Below, piece by piece: positions 48,701 through 61,400 of a DNA stretch of 64,000 bases. A model generated the notes under the pieces. That model did not search any database, had not been told where the DNA came from, and saw only the letters and a list, made by a program, of their open reading frames with translations. Position numbers and translations under genes: made by a program. Origin of the DNA: Klebsormidium nitens (lineage: Eukaryota; Streptophyta; Klebsormidiophyceae; Klebsormidiales; Klebsormidiaceae); NCBI GenBank assembly GCA_000708835.1, contig DF237040.1:124001-188000 (forward strand), given 5' to 3'. The stretch's first letter is position 1; each line of letters opens with the position of its first letter.

Positions 48701-50071
48701 CAAGATCTTGAAGAACCGTTTGTATCGAGTCCAGGCAATTAGGACCTAACTTGTAGTCGTGATATTCGAGAAGAAGGAAGGGGATTACTCTCGACAGCTG
48801 GCCTGATTAAAACCCATGCACAGGGCAGCCAAAGAAGGAAGATGACCTAGTAAACGAGTATTCCCTGATACTTTGAAACATTTCTCTAGTAGATTGCGAA
48901 CAAAAGTCAGCACGACAATATATCTCTGCTTTCAAAGACGGCACGGATTCCCCTGGGCGTCTGCGGAATCCTCGAACGGACCTCTTTCGTCGAGAAGTAA
49001 CCTGGAATGTGGGCAAAGACCCACTGGTTGTCTGACGATCACTCACCTCAACAAGGGACTTCTAGACTTTTGGTTGCCAAGAAGCTCATTGGGTGAATTT
49101 TACCTTCCTCTTACCGTCTGAGAAAGGTCTGAGGCAATTAGTGTGTGAGACTACAGAACTTAAGCTGTTCCCTGTGCTAAGTGAATTGAGCGAAGTGTTG
49201 AGACTAGCTGGGCAGTTAGCCGACAATCTTGAGCATATCTTGCTCTGATGCATCTTTTCCGTAGGAAGATAAACGATTCTAGATTCCTAGATACAATCTT
49301 CCAACTTGAACTCCGTCTGCGACCAAAGCTTCCGTTAAGGACAGGGGACATCATTGAAGGCCTTGGGGTTACATAAGTTCCAAACCAAAGTGTCGTTTAA
49401 AATGGTCAGACGGAACGCAGGCAAGAGCATCTTGAAATGAGATCATCTTGCGAAGCTTCAATCATGCTTGGAGGAGAGTTCCCTAGAGACGCGGCAGCTA
49501 AGGTAGCAAGTCTTGCAGTTGTCTAATTTACCGCTTTCTTGCTGGCTTTATCCGGCTGAAACTTTGAAAATCCGTGTGAGCAAGAAGTGGCAGATATGTA
49601 CGAAGTCTCTTGTCGCGATGAAGAACAAAGGTCCAGAGCTCTACGCGGAGAAGCAGTCCGCCCTGGCGCTCTTTTCTCTGAGGGGGTGCAAAGAACCCAA
49701 GAAGGAGAAGCGATAGATGAGGCAGGCGAACAGCCCATAGCACCGTTTTCTTCTCCAGCTAAAAGGAGCGAAGCGTAGCATATGATAAGTAAAACGTCGC
49801 TTTGGTCTGGAGCTTTGCACAGGTGGTTGATTGAAACTTTGGCCTGGCGAGGGGCAGTCCCTTAGAGGAATCAGATGGCCTTTGCTGCCCTTAAGAAAAA
49901 GTCCAGCCCAAACAGCCCCAATTTCGTCGAGGACAGAATGCAGTTGAAAACCTGAGCCTCAGGCCTGCGAGATCCGGCTGTACGTGGTCAAGCATGAGAA
50001 ATGAGCCCCAACCCCGCCCGCGGTAAAGCAAGGCAATACCCAACTTTTCTGGGCGTCTGAGCTTTTGTAAG
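45747..50071. other. 4.3-kb intergenic region, no supported gene apart from a MITE
   Basis: Between the Cys-rich gene and the membrane-protein gene. It holds the inverted-repeat element at 46611-46875. The other open frames are under 100 codons and unlike any family I know. The segment 48597-48742 (+) has coding-like composition (VFSPPSGFGASGVRIEDARG...) ending in a stop, but no partner exons were found. A TTAATTAA palindrome lies near 47397-47405. Confidence 0.5.
46611..46875. mobile_element. 265-bp MITE with perfect 25-bp terminal inverted repeats and TA target duplication
   Basis: The left end CCGTAGAGACATTGTCCATT... is matched base for base by the reverse complement of the right end (...AATGGACAATGTCTCTACGG) over 25 bp. 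The element is flanked by TA on both sides (46609-46610 and 46876-46877), the target-site duplication of Tc1/mariner-type elements. The interior is AT-rich and non-coding and carries further GTGCGAA/TTCGCAC sub-repeats near both ends. It is too short to encode a transposase, so it would have to be mobilised by a related full-length element elsewhere. Perfect ends suggest recent activity. Confidence 0.93.
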
Positions 50072-53000
50072 ATGGGTCCTCCATCACACGGAGGATCTGT
50101 GAGTTTTCGGGTGTTCACACTCTGCCTTCTGGTGGGCTCTTGGCTGGTGGAAAGGGGGGCTGCGCAGTGCATTCCCACCACGGTTGAGGCGAAGGTCCCA
50201 GGTAAGAGGTGTGTCATTCCTTCGCCTTCTGAGATGCAATAGTTGCTTAAGAAAACATGATGTGCGTAAGAAACAGGTCTGCTTTCAAATTCTCAAACCT
50301 TGGTGGGAAAGAAAGTAGAAAATGATAGAAGGACATTCCTGTTGATGGGGGGCTCGTTTTACGGCGATTTTTGCTCACTCGTTCCCGCTTACCTGAGCCC
50401 GTGAAAGGGCCACCAGATCTCTTCTTTTGCCTAACGGAATTCAAAAGCGCACAGGGGTTTCTGCCCGCGAAAGTGAAAGTCGGTCTGTCTGTGAACTTTT
50501 CAGTTCCACTTCTCGCAAGATTGACCTTCCTTCTAGTGAAAGCAAAGTATATGCACCATAAATGTGCCAGAGGTTATTCCAAATCAATCAGCCATCCCGT
50601 TCCGGTTCCGCAGGCCTGGCGGTGCCGTACCTTTCCACGTGCCTGAACGGATCTTATTCGCTCAAGTTTGCTGACGGCGTCTCTTCCCACACCGTGGTCG
50701 TCACAATTCAAAGCCCCACCGGACAGACCGTCTCTATTACAGGTAAAGCTGGTTAGGCCTTCGCTGGACGAAAATCTTTCCTTTAGTCTTAGGGGCCTCT
50801 TATTACTGAGAGCAGCTAAATCGTACCCCTGCCAACGCAGTGAAATAATTCCAAATGGAACACGTGGCTTTATGTTGCTCTGCTTTCCGACCCGCAAGCG
50901 CGTCATGAAGGTTGCAGGTTCACGTAACTGTCTTGCCCCGCACGCGGAAAAAGTGTTGCCGATCTTACTAGAGTACTTTGATCCATCGAAACTCTTCCGC
51001 TAGTCCTCGTCTGACTTTCGTAGCCAGGAGCGTCAGGTCTTGTACGCGAAGATTTTGTTCTCGAATGCGCTCAGAACAAGTCGTCTTCACGAATGTCACC
51101 AGTGCGTATAGCATGAGCGAGCGGTGGGCACACGGTTGCAGCATCGAGAGTGTGGTTTCATCGGTCGCACCGTCTGGGATCTTCTTGCTTTTAAAAAATG
51201 ATTATCGTCGAGACTTTGACCGGTGCCTTCGCATACTTGACCGAAACAAATGAAGGACAATAACAAGCTGCCAACCGAAACTGTCGCCATACACTGGTAC
51301 CACTGAAATCTCTTCTGCAAGGTAATCTGAACAGCCAGATCACAACCCTAACGGTGGGCCAGCCCAACGGGCTCGCCAGCACGTGCCAGGGTTTGGGGAT
51401 CTACGCGCGCTCCGAAACGGCGCCGCTGGCGGGCGCCGCGGCCGCGCTGGTTCTGAAGAGACCCTCCGGGGGTTTGCTCAAGCAGAGCGCGCTCACGGGC
51501 GACGGCGGCCGCACCGCGGTAGCCACGTGTCTTGGCTCGAGCAACCAGTACCAATTGCTTCTGAGTGGCGCAGGTGAGGGAGTTGGGTTATCTGGTCTTG
51601 TTTGTCCACTTTCCGTTTCTGTTCATGTAGTACCTGAACTGGATGAAGAAACAGTTTTCTGCTTGTCGAGATTCACTGAATGCCGAGCTACCCACGATCC
51701 CTCGAACGTGGAGTATTTTCCTAGGCGAATTCGGCTCAGTGCTCGCCTGTCTCATCGAGCTGCCAGGCCCCCTGACTCCTTCGCTTCGCTTCCACGCCCC
51801 CTTCGTTGTAGCCAGAATCGAAAGGCTGGCTTCAAATGAGAAAAACGGAAAGTGTACCCGATGAAAGTGAGCGCAGCGCAGCCGCAGCTCATGAAACAAA
51901 GCAACAAAGCGGTTTCCACGTTCACACCAACAAAATTGAGAGAAAAGCTGTGCGAATGCAGTCGAGGAAAAGAGCAGTCGTTAAGGGGTTCATGACCGGC
52001 AGGTTTGGAGAAAAATAAAACTCTTAGTATTGCTGTGCTCTCAGGATCCGTGTTTCGAGCGACCGTTTAATGATAAACCGCATCCACGAAGGCAACTCCG
52101 AAATCTTTGGTGGGTACGGCGAAAGCCCACCCTACTCTAGGTCTTCCAAAGAAACCCTCAGAACATTTCATCTAATTCAAGTGCACACCAAGCCTAAGCT
52201 ATACATTGCCGTAAAGCTGACAAATTCCCGAAATTTCTCCAGATGCCCCTCTTCCCGGATCAATCTTTGTCCAAGCGTTCCTGACACCCACCGTTTGCAC
52301 GGGCTTAATCTTCGACACGACCCCCGATATTCCGATATCCCTCGTCCCCGGTCAAGCAAGCGTCGTCAAACCCTCCTTTAACCCGCCTCCAAACCCGTCC
52401 GCTAGCGCGGTCAATCTAGGCCCCTCGGGGACGTTTACGGGTCCGGGGTTTACGATAACCCGGCCAATCCAAACCCAGAATCAAACTACGTCCCCAAATT
52501 TGCCCGGTGAACCGACTGCAAACACCGCTAACCCGCCCACTAACCCGGTCATATACCAAAGCACGCCCGGGACGTTTCCCCCGGTCGTCGATCCCAGAAC
52601 AGGACTAGTGACCCCGGGCGGACCGATCCCTGTTGGCACTAACCCGGGCGGTAACCCAAGCAGGGTTACGGGCAGTTCACCAAACCCGGTTCCCGAGGGA
52701 AGTTCTGGTCCGCAAAGCGTTAGCGACTCAAAGGAGAGCAGGAAATGGGTCGCGATCGTGGTTCCGATGCTAGTTATCTGCGTGCTAACGAGCGTAGTCG
52801 GCGGGCTGGTCTTTTTTTTCGGGTTACGGAATGTGCGGAGGACGGTTACGGAGCAAATGGCGGAACTGCGGAACGCTCTGATCGGCCGCAGCCGAAGCGG
52901 CAGTCCGAGGGACTACCGCCAGTTCGCGGTTGCAGCAAACCAGGGAAGGGTTAACGGCGTCAGCTCTCGTTCAGAAAACTTAACCCGGGGCCGTGAGAGG

Positions 53001-56000
53001 GATCCCCCCCAAAACTTCAGCGGCGAATACGACGATCTACGTTGGGGCGCTGCTGACGTGGCAAACCCTGAACTGGGCCGAACCAGATCTGGGTTAAGTC
53101 GGAACCAGTCTGGGTTTGGTCCCGACCACTCCGGGTTCGGTCGAGATGAGAGCGGGTTAAGACAGAACGGATCGTCCTTAGTCCCGCCCAGAAGAGGGGT
53201 TCGACCCCCCAATCAAGAAACGGCTTTCCAAACGGACAGAGAAACCGGTCAGCATCGGAGGCTGGAACGGAACCCTAGCCAGTTGCCGGGAGTTGCGGGA
53301 GCGGGACACGTGGCAGACTCGCGGGGCTTACATGGTCAAGGGTCGGCCAGAACCGTGAGGTTAGACCCTAACGGGGACGGTCAGGTTAGGACGGGGGAAA
53401 GCAGGGGGCGTCTCAGAGAGGGTAGCGCGGAAATGAAGAGGACGCTGACGTTTCCCGCCGCAGAAGAAGGCACGTGTTCTTTGCTCGTTCGCTTCCTTCT
53501 TGTCAGCTTCCTTCAATCAACCCTGGTGTATTCATTTGTAAATGCCAAAGTTTTTGAAGATTTTTCTTGTTGGAAGGTATTTCGAAGCTTCTTATCATCT
53601 CGAACTTTCAAAAGGCAAAAGCTTCTCCTCACTTCGAACATTTGTAACGGCAGAAAAGGCTTAGGAGGGTTCGAAACGTGCTAGGCGGAAGTCCGAGCTG
53701 CAAGTCAAGCATCCATAGGTATCGAAGCTGCGCAACCGCTCCGATTGAGTCGATCTGACTGTGTTCGTTCCCATATCGATCTCTATCAATCCTCCTTCCC
53801 TCTTTCTGGGCCTCGAATGATTCTCCGGCTTAAGATCCTCTCTTTGAAGAGTTTCCAAGTAAGTGGCGATTGCGCAGATTGGTTCAAACCACTATATTAT
53901 CGCCTCAAGGCTGAACGGTCCCCGTCCGAGGGTTCCCGTGTAATGTTTTGGTGCGTCATGTTCCTTCGAACGGTCTGACCGACTTGAGGGCTGACCTTCG
54001 ACTTCGATCCGTTCACCTTTCTGGTTCAAACGGTGAAAGATGGTTTGACGAAGTGTATGCTCTACGATGATGACTCTACACAAGTTTAGAGGGCTTTCAA
54101 AGACCCACGCTGAAGTACTCCGAAATTGGCCTTTTATTGAAGATGGTCTACTCAAAGAGATTGATATCATCCTCTGCGCGCTTCTGTCAAGAAGTTGTCG
54201 TATCGCTTTACACGCTAGGACAGCGAAAACCAGAGTGTCTCAATCCGATTCAAATTGTCGTCGTTTTTACAATCCTCACTTCCCTTGCAGCCATCTCGAA
54301 GCTCTTCAGTTGGGCACGCACCAAACCCGCCGATGCTCCCGAAAGAAGCACAGCGCCGCTCCTCCCAAAAGCAAGAGACCCACTCAGAGTCGGACACGTG
54401 TACGTCCCCAGTCAACCCTCCTGGGGTCAGCGAACCAAACCCCGAACCTCAGCCGGCGACACCGCGGCCGCGGCCGCGGCTCCCAGCGCTGACGTTATGG
54501 GAGCGCGCGCGCAAGAGAACGATCTGGAAGCAGCGCGCCACAGTTTGAGCGACTTGGAAGAGGGGCCTTTGGGCGAGCATCATGGCGGGGGGCTGATCGG
54601 AGGAGCGCATCTGCCCCCCCTTGGGAGAGAAAGGCCGACGTATGCTAATCAAGGGATGGAACGGACTTCCGCTGCCCTGGGCGGAGCGAGCGGAATGGTT
54701 GCTGGGCGAGGGCTGTTCCGGCCGAAGTCGGGGGTTCCGCTTGCCAACCAAGACACGCTCGGAAGAGCGAACAGAAGGGAGCCGGAACGGAGGGACGGAA
54801 GAGTCAGCGATGCGGAGATGGAAGAGGAGCCATTGGGAGATCTGGACGAAGGAAGACAGGGAGTCGTCATACGAGGATTGGGACCGATTGAAGAATCTGG
54901 TTTGAGAAGCGCAGTTCTTGGACCAGGGAAAACCCCGAATAGATGGGAGAAACGTGGGGTGCCGGATAGGAGGAAAAGCGTCGACTCGCAGAGTTTGGGA
55001 TCCACGGTGACCAAACGCGTGTCTGACATCGGAAGACACGTGGGCGGCGAAAAGGGCGCCACGTTGCTGGATAAGGATTGGGCTGTCGCGAAGCAAGAGA
55101 CCGGAGATGGGGCTCCCCAAACCAAGGGTGAGGGTTTACTTTTCGAAACGCAGCGTTTTCGAGAAAACGAGAAGGCTTTCGGCGTCGGATCACGACTGGA
55201 GAAAGAAGCCCGTGATGGAGAAAATAATCTGGGTCAAGCGGAAGGGGTTTCCGGGTTTGCGGAGGCGACCGCGGCCACCCGAGAGGGCTATCGCGTGGAT
55301 GACGTCAGGAATCCGGGTTTAGAAAGAACGTCAGGTCTGCAGTCCAGTGCTGAGGAAAGGAGCGGACGGCGGAATTCCGTTGCGCTGAGCGGGGAGCGTT
55401 TCCGCGGAGTCGTGTACGCTTCTCCGGACCCGGTGAAAGCGGAATCCTTCGACAAGGTGCGCGAGTGGTTCAGCAGGGGGGACCACGGTGAGAGCAATCC
55501 GGGCGGCGCGTTTACCGCGGCGGAATGTTTTGGAGCGGAACGGAACGGTGCGGAACGGACTGGTCTAGAGCGCGACGGAACGCAACGGGAGAAAATGGAG
55601 GCGGGGACCCGAATCAAAGAAGAGGAAAGCCGTTCGAAGCGGCAGGTGGCTTTCGAGAGCGGACGATCGGAGAGGAGAGGACATTCGGACAGGAGGGAGG
55701 TCCGAAACGGAAACGGAATAGGCCGGTACGTTCAGGCGGAACGGAGTCCGCTCGCGAGCAACCAGGACTATTGGGAGAAAGAGAGCCTGCTCTTCGGAAA
55801 GAGGCCCCCTCGGTGGGACGCTTCCCCTTCCAAAGCCGCGCACGTCGCGCAAGTTTCTGAAGGCAGGAACGAGACAATTGCGCGGGGCCCCCAACCCACT
55901 CGCGCAACGTTTCGGGACGACAAGGCATCCGAAAAGGTGGGCGCGAAATCCGGGGAGAGCGGCAGAGCGCGACCAAGTGACACGTGGCAAACAGGGAAGT

Positions 56001-56170
56001 TAACCAGAGGCGGCGGGGATGTGCTGCGCGCGCGGGAGAAGCTGGCGGAGGAACTAGAGGCGGGGGGATGGACCCCCGACCGGGCGGACGTGGAAATGGT
56101 CGACTGCCTGCTCTTTGATCTGCCCGAGATGGTGGCCTCGGTGCAACACCTCCGATCGCAGCTAGAATAG
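50072..56170 (+). CDS. Type I single-pass membrane protein with a very long disordered tail (family unknown), five exons
   Basis: Exons 50072-50201, 50614-50742, 51322-51573, 52243-53469 and 54291-56170 are all joined in phase 1 and give 1205 aa. Residues 1-~31 are a signal peptide (FRVFTLCLLVGSWLVERGAA). Residues 32-~215 are a beta-rich-looking ectodomain with cysteines at 33, 53, 108, 156 and 189. A Pro/Thr/Gly/Asn-rich stalk runs to ~335, and a transmembrane helix (WVAIVVPMLVICVLTSVVGG) is at ~338-365. The ~840-residue cytoplasmic tail is charged and low-complexity, with short repeats (SGFGPDHSGFGRDESGL) and a helical end (AREKLAEELEAGG...LPEMVASVQHL). The last intron requires a GC donor (GAAG|GCACGT). 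Using the nearby GT instead shifts frame and stops at 54492. Alternatively 54143-56170 could be a separate gene. No known family is recognised. The architecture suggests a cell-surface receptor or wall-linked adaptor, which is inference only. Confidence 0.65.
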
Positions 56171-58451
56171 AGTACAACGCGCATGAATCGTAACACTTGC
56201 TACTCGCAAATTTGACATTCAGTCCCTGTTTGGAACAACGTTGATTCTACAAAACTCCAGGCAATCTTGTTCGCTCTATACCGAGTATAACTGTTGCAAA
56301 GACGTTGGTGCTCTTGTCGTCTTCTAGTGCACGATGGATTGCAAAATCAAGGGCGTTGTTTGCCCACCTTACAACGTCTAGAAAGGTGAAACAGTGAGGT
56401 ATATTGGGGTGTATTCTGAGCAACGTCTCGCCGGTGGAAAATTGAGAAGTGTTCGTTTCCAATACAGGACGACAAATTGACTGGTTACTTTAAGCGTATT
56501 TGCGTCAATATGCTGGCTTCTCATTCCGGCTTCTGACTTTCCAGACCTTTCGCTGGTCCAGTGGGGTTACCAAAACAAGCTTGTACATCCCATCCAAACA
56601 GCTGCGTAACGGCTTTGATTCGGACCATTTATGGCTGCCGACTGTCATGACTCAAGATCATCTGTCGTTTTCGTTCGATATTATAAAAGCAATGATTGGT
56701 GTTTGAAAGTAACGAGCGTCTATGGGCTCAGTTATCTCACCCTGTGTACATGTCGGCTTCCTGAACTCAATTTGAGAATCTTAACACGCACGTTCGATTT
56801 CAAAAGCATCTAGTAGCTTGCAGGAAGGACGATTCAGGCGCAAGAGGGCCCTGCACTAATCACGCTAGAGGCCTTGTGATCAAGTCAGATGAGCGCCGGG
56901 CCCCGGCCGGGCAGTCCCAAAACAAATGGCTGATGAGCGGAGTACGTACTATCGGATCGCCGTGTCGACTAGCAGGCCCTGTATTGATTGTATAAGCAGG
57001 GCGGTGTCTTTCAGATGCCTCGGAAGCGCCAAAATTGATATATTTTTGGATGTGCTGAATCGGGCTGAATCATTCATTCCCCATTCATTTATGACACATT
57101 TATGACCCCCGATCGACCACTTGTGATTTGTGTGCATAGATGGCATTCTTTTATCGGGAGCGGCGGCAATCAGGTGTCAAAAACACTTGGACCAAGAAGT
57201 ACATGAAACACTCGTTTGAATCGGCTGGCCAGCTGCTCGTTATCGGCCATTGAACGCCTGGATCCCGCTGGGATACAGTATGATGGCGGTCGTTTTGATT
57301 GATCTTGATTTTGTTTATTATACGTCTATAACTACCCTTCAGCTTCGATGTGTGACAGCCATTCGTGCAACGACCTCCATATGGGAAGCGGCCGACCCGT
57401 TTCCTTGCACAAGCCTGATTCCGAAGGGCGAGCAAGTTCCGGCCTTGTTCCGGCCTTGTTCCGGCCTGAGTCTTGCATTTGCATCCGCCGGAGCCACTGC
57501 AATCGATTGAATACGTCTGGCCTCAAGCTTAGCGCGCGCGCTGGTGCAGTCCGTGACATCAGCAAAAAGCAACAGCTGTCCGTAGGCATATGTATTATGT
57601 ACGAAATATCAGGGGGCAAGGAATATTCTGTTCGCACCGATGAGGCAACTGGTGGCCGGTGACCACCATGCACCAGAGGTACCGGTGACCAATCTCTACT
57701 GCTATATACTAGGTACTTATCAGCTAGATTAGCTAGCTCGATCCCCGGACTGGAGTGGTAGAGTGTCCGGCTTAGAAACGGTGTGTTCAGAATTTGGCAC
57801 AAGAAGAATTTTATAGAAAGCGCGTTTGAGCCTTGCAAGTTGCAGTTGCCATTGGGGAGATTGAGCTCTGAGTCCTGCAACTCTGAGTCTAGGTACTACC
57901 GCGGTATAGGATACGGTACCCTGGAATCTGGATAGGAAGAGACTGCTCGCCTGCATGGGCGTCAATAGGCTGAGGATGCTCGCAGCTCCACAAACAGAGC
58001 TCTGACCCTGTTTTGGGGCGCCCTTCTCTCTTGAGCTGCGCGTCACTCAGCTCCACTCAATTTCACGGCTTCTAAAAAGGGGCAGCGTCCTTAGGCTTTA
58101 AACCCGATTCTTAGGGGTCCCTTAAATAGCATCTACGACCGGCGAGCGGGGGTTTTGCCAGCTTTGTACAGCACTTGCTCTCATTGGGGTGTTTCTAGCA
58201 TGTCATTGGCAAGGAACACCAGACGCTCTTGTCTGTCTGTCGCGGACAGGATCCTGGTCAGCCTGACAAGGGGGCTTCCCATTGAAGGGGCTGCTGAACA
58301 GGTTACTCTGCAGAAAGCTGACTTCAGCTGAAAAGTTAATTCATTCAAGTTAGCCTGAAAGTCTCGCCAGCTCCCTTGCAGTAATGCTGCAAACACCATG
58401 TAGCTGACCGCAACTAGGCGTGTCTCTGCTACAGTGCTAGTGAGAACAAGA
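56171..58451. other. 2.3-kb intergenic region upstream of the ZIP transporter
   Basis: No supported gene. It contains a short GTTCCGGCCTT tandem repeat (57437-57469). A GTAC/CTAG-rich patch at about 57670-57930 (GGTACCGG, CTAGGTACTT, CTAGGTACTACC, CGGTACCC) resembles the region upstream of the Cys-rich gene. TCCCTTAAATAGC near 58120 could be a TATA-like element for the ZIP gene. Confidence 0.5.
57437..57469. repeat. Three-copy 11-bp tandem repeat
   Basis: GTTCCGGCCTT occurs three times head to tail, the last copy ending GA. The repeat is intergenic. Confidence 0.8.
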
Positions 58452-61400
58452 ATGGGCCGGGGAGCTGCTTTGAGGAACAGTTCTGATAGGAAGATGCCTC
58501 GCTACCGAGGCTCTGGTCTTGCCGTCCTTCTTTTGGCAGTATGTTGTCTAACCGCTGCAGTATCTGGTCAGATTGATGATGGGGCGGCGAGCGAAAAAGT
58601 CAGTCTTCGAGGGGCGAGCAGCCTAACCCTAGAAAAGGACCACGGCCATAAACCAGAGCAACTAGGACAACAGGGAAATTCTCCAGAGTTCCTCACAGAG
58701 GCGCTGTCTGCGGAGGCTGCCTCTAGGGTCCCAAGCATCAACACTGCGAAGGCGCCCCCCCTGAAACCCCGAGTAGCGCCCGTGACGGTAGCCTTTCTGA
58801 CGGTTCTCATGGCTCTTGCAACTGGCCTGGGGTCTGTCCCCTTCTTCTTTCTAGACATGAAGGGGAAGGGTTACGCTGGCATATGCAATGGGATGGCCTG
58901 CGGAGTGATGCTGGCGGCTAGCTTTGGGCTATTGCACGAGGGGGAGGCTTATGGGGGGGCGGAGTGCGTGGTCCTTGGTGTGCTCTTGGGGGGACTGTTC
59001 ATCCTTGCAAGCCAGAAGGTGGGGGAAACACCCTTTTCCTCAGTTTCTTATTCTGCTCAGCGACATTGTTCCGTCGTGTCAGAGGTGTCATTGATGTGCG
59101 TCATGCATGTAGAGGGCACACGGTCGTTCTCTGCCTTAAGGGGCCGAAATGGTGAATGCTGTTGCTGGCTCGGTTGATGGCTGGGGTCAATGGCAGACGC
59201 AGCTCATGCCAGGGAGTGAGGGGGCTTTCTTACTTGGTATGAGAAAGAAAGGCCGAAGTGAGCTAGGGGATCCCTTTCCAACCGCGTTGAGTTTGACCCA
59301 ATTGCAAGTTACTTGCAGCTGCATTGCATGCAGCTGAACGTCAAAATCAGCTCACGTCAGATTTGACTGTTTCCGCATTCAACCACATTCAGCAAGTGTT
59401 CAGTGTCGGATCATTTTTTGAACGTCGGCAGCAGGCACCCCGCAGCAGGAACTTGCATTCGGCTTGCAGCTCTCTCTTGTAGAGGGTAATGGAGTCTTGG
59501 CCCCGGACCCTCTTAAATTCGATGTTTGTGGAAGCGATCACATTTAGTCCCACATCGTCTTTGGAGCCAGTTTTTCAAATGCGTCTCTATCATTGCTTGT
59601 GTTCAAAGCCTGCTTTCCCTAGGCAGGGCGATACTCTCTGGCTGACCTTCGTCAAGCACCTGACACATGTCCGTTCCTTGCAGTATATGGCCCAATTTGG
59701 TGAGGTTAAACTGATGTCACTGGAGGGTGTCAATGCGCACAAGGCCGCCCTCATTGTAGCCATCATGACACTACATGCTTTTGGCGAGGGGGCTGGAGTG
59801 GGGGTTTCATTTGCGGGGCCTCGAGGGCTTCCGCAAGGGCTGCTGGTGACGATCGCCATTGCGGTGAGTCGAAGACCCTTTGCCGACCAGCGGACGTCTG
59901 TCTGTGTGGCAGTGGATGTTCGCTAAAACGGGTTTGGGGAGCTTTTTCCGGTGCGCTCTTGACGTTCTCCACATGGTCATGTATTTCCAAAAGTTCCTTG
60001 TGGAACAATTCCTCTATCTTGAAATGGCTGAGGTCCAGATTCCAGCACGGAAAAGCTGAGGTAAAACACGTGGTTAGTTTGACTTAGTCCAAATACCGTC
60101 CTTTCTGGCTCCTCTTTTCCTTTTGGTAGGCAAGTCTCTCCAGCGCATTGCAGTCGGCATGTCAGATCAAATGTAGCGGTTTTTGTCCCAACTAGCTTAC
60201 AATCTTTGATCTTCTTCCATCAATTCCTTGGCCCATGCATATAACTTCCCAGCTTTCAAGGTGGTGCTCTTACAGTAAACACTTTTTGAGTTTCACCACT
60301 CTCTCAAACTTTGAACTGCATCAGGATCATTTGTCATTCTTCATTTATCTCACCGCGGCTCTCAGATCCGACCTTCAAAGATCACCAAAGTAAATTGCTG
60401 TTCAGCTATTTGAGTTTTGATGTGCCTCAACAGACTTCGACCTGTACTGTGACTCTTTTTCCTCGGCCCCTCGGTTATTTCTATTGTTAGGTCTGTCCAG
60501 CAGCCCTGGTGTGGGGGCGACTCGTTTCCCTTCCTAGTTCCTGCAACTTCCAACACAGAGAGAGCCTAGGTCAGCTCCCTGGCAGATGCAGAACTCTCAC
60601 AAAAGACCTCTTGGCCAACGTAAATACTTCTGTTCTGTGGACCTGTAGTGCACCCTCCCTGTCCTCACGAGCCTACCTTAACCACGCTCATCACAGCGCA
60701 ATCTTTGGAGAAGACCTCTTCCTGGTTTTTCCGAAAGTACACGTCTGGTTTGCGCGTGATTCTATCTACATAGGACGTCAGCGAACTTGAAACCAGTGAC
60801 GTCGTTCCTGATAGATCTTCCAGAAAGTTGTCGTTCTGAAGCCGGACCTCAACCACTGTCAACAAATCCGTAGGTGCACGAGTCTGCCGGCCAGCATGGT
60901 CCTTCTCTTCAGACGCCAACTTGAACTATTCAGTGGAGCCAAAATATTTTGCCCAAAAAGTCCACCCGCATGTAGTAAGTCTCAACAAACACGTCCAGGT
61001 ACACAAGATCTTGGGGTGCCTGACGGTCAGCATGGTCCTCTCCTCGAATGGCTTTAGCAAACCCAATTCATTGGTTTATGACCCCACTAGACCCTTCAGC
61101 AGGTTGACCACTGGAATCCAAATTATCAACCCTCAAGCAGCGTGTCTTCCTCCCGAACCCAAACCTTTACCACTCCCAACAAATCCGTCGCAGGTGCACA
61201 ACATCCCCGAGGGTCTGGCGGTCAGCATGGTCCTCTCCTCGAAGGGCGTCAGCGCACGTCGCGCCATGCTCTGGAGCATCATCACTAGCTTACCGCAGCC
61301 GCTGGTTGCGGTTCCCGCCTACATGTTTGCCGAGACGTTCACCAAGTTCTTGCCGCTGTGCATGGGCTTTGCCGCGGGGTGCATGATATGGATGGTCTTT

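Noticed and set aside
54143-56170. Independent gene starting at the ATG at 54143
   Set aside because: The segment before 54291 ends in a classic pyrimidine tract plus CAG, and its phase matches the upstream exon through a GC donor. Kept as an alternative, not the main model.
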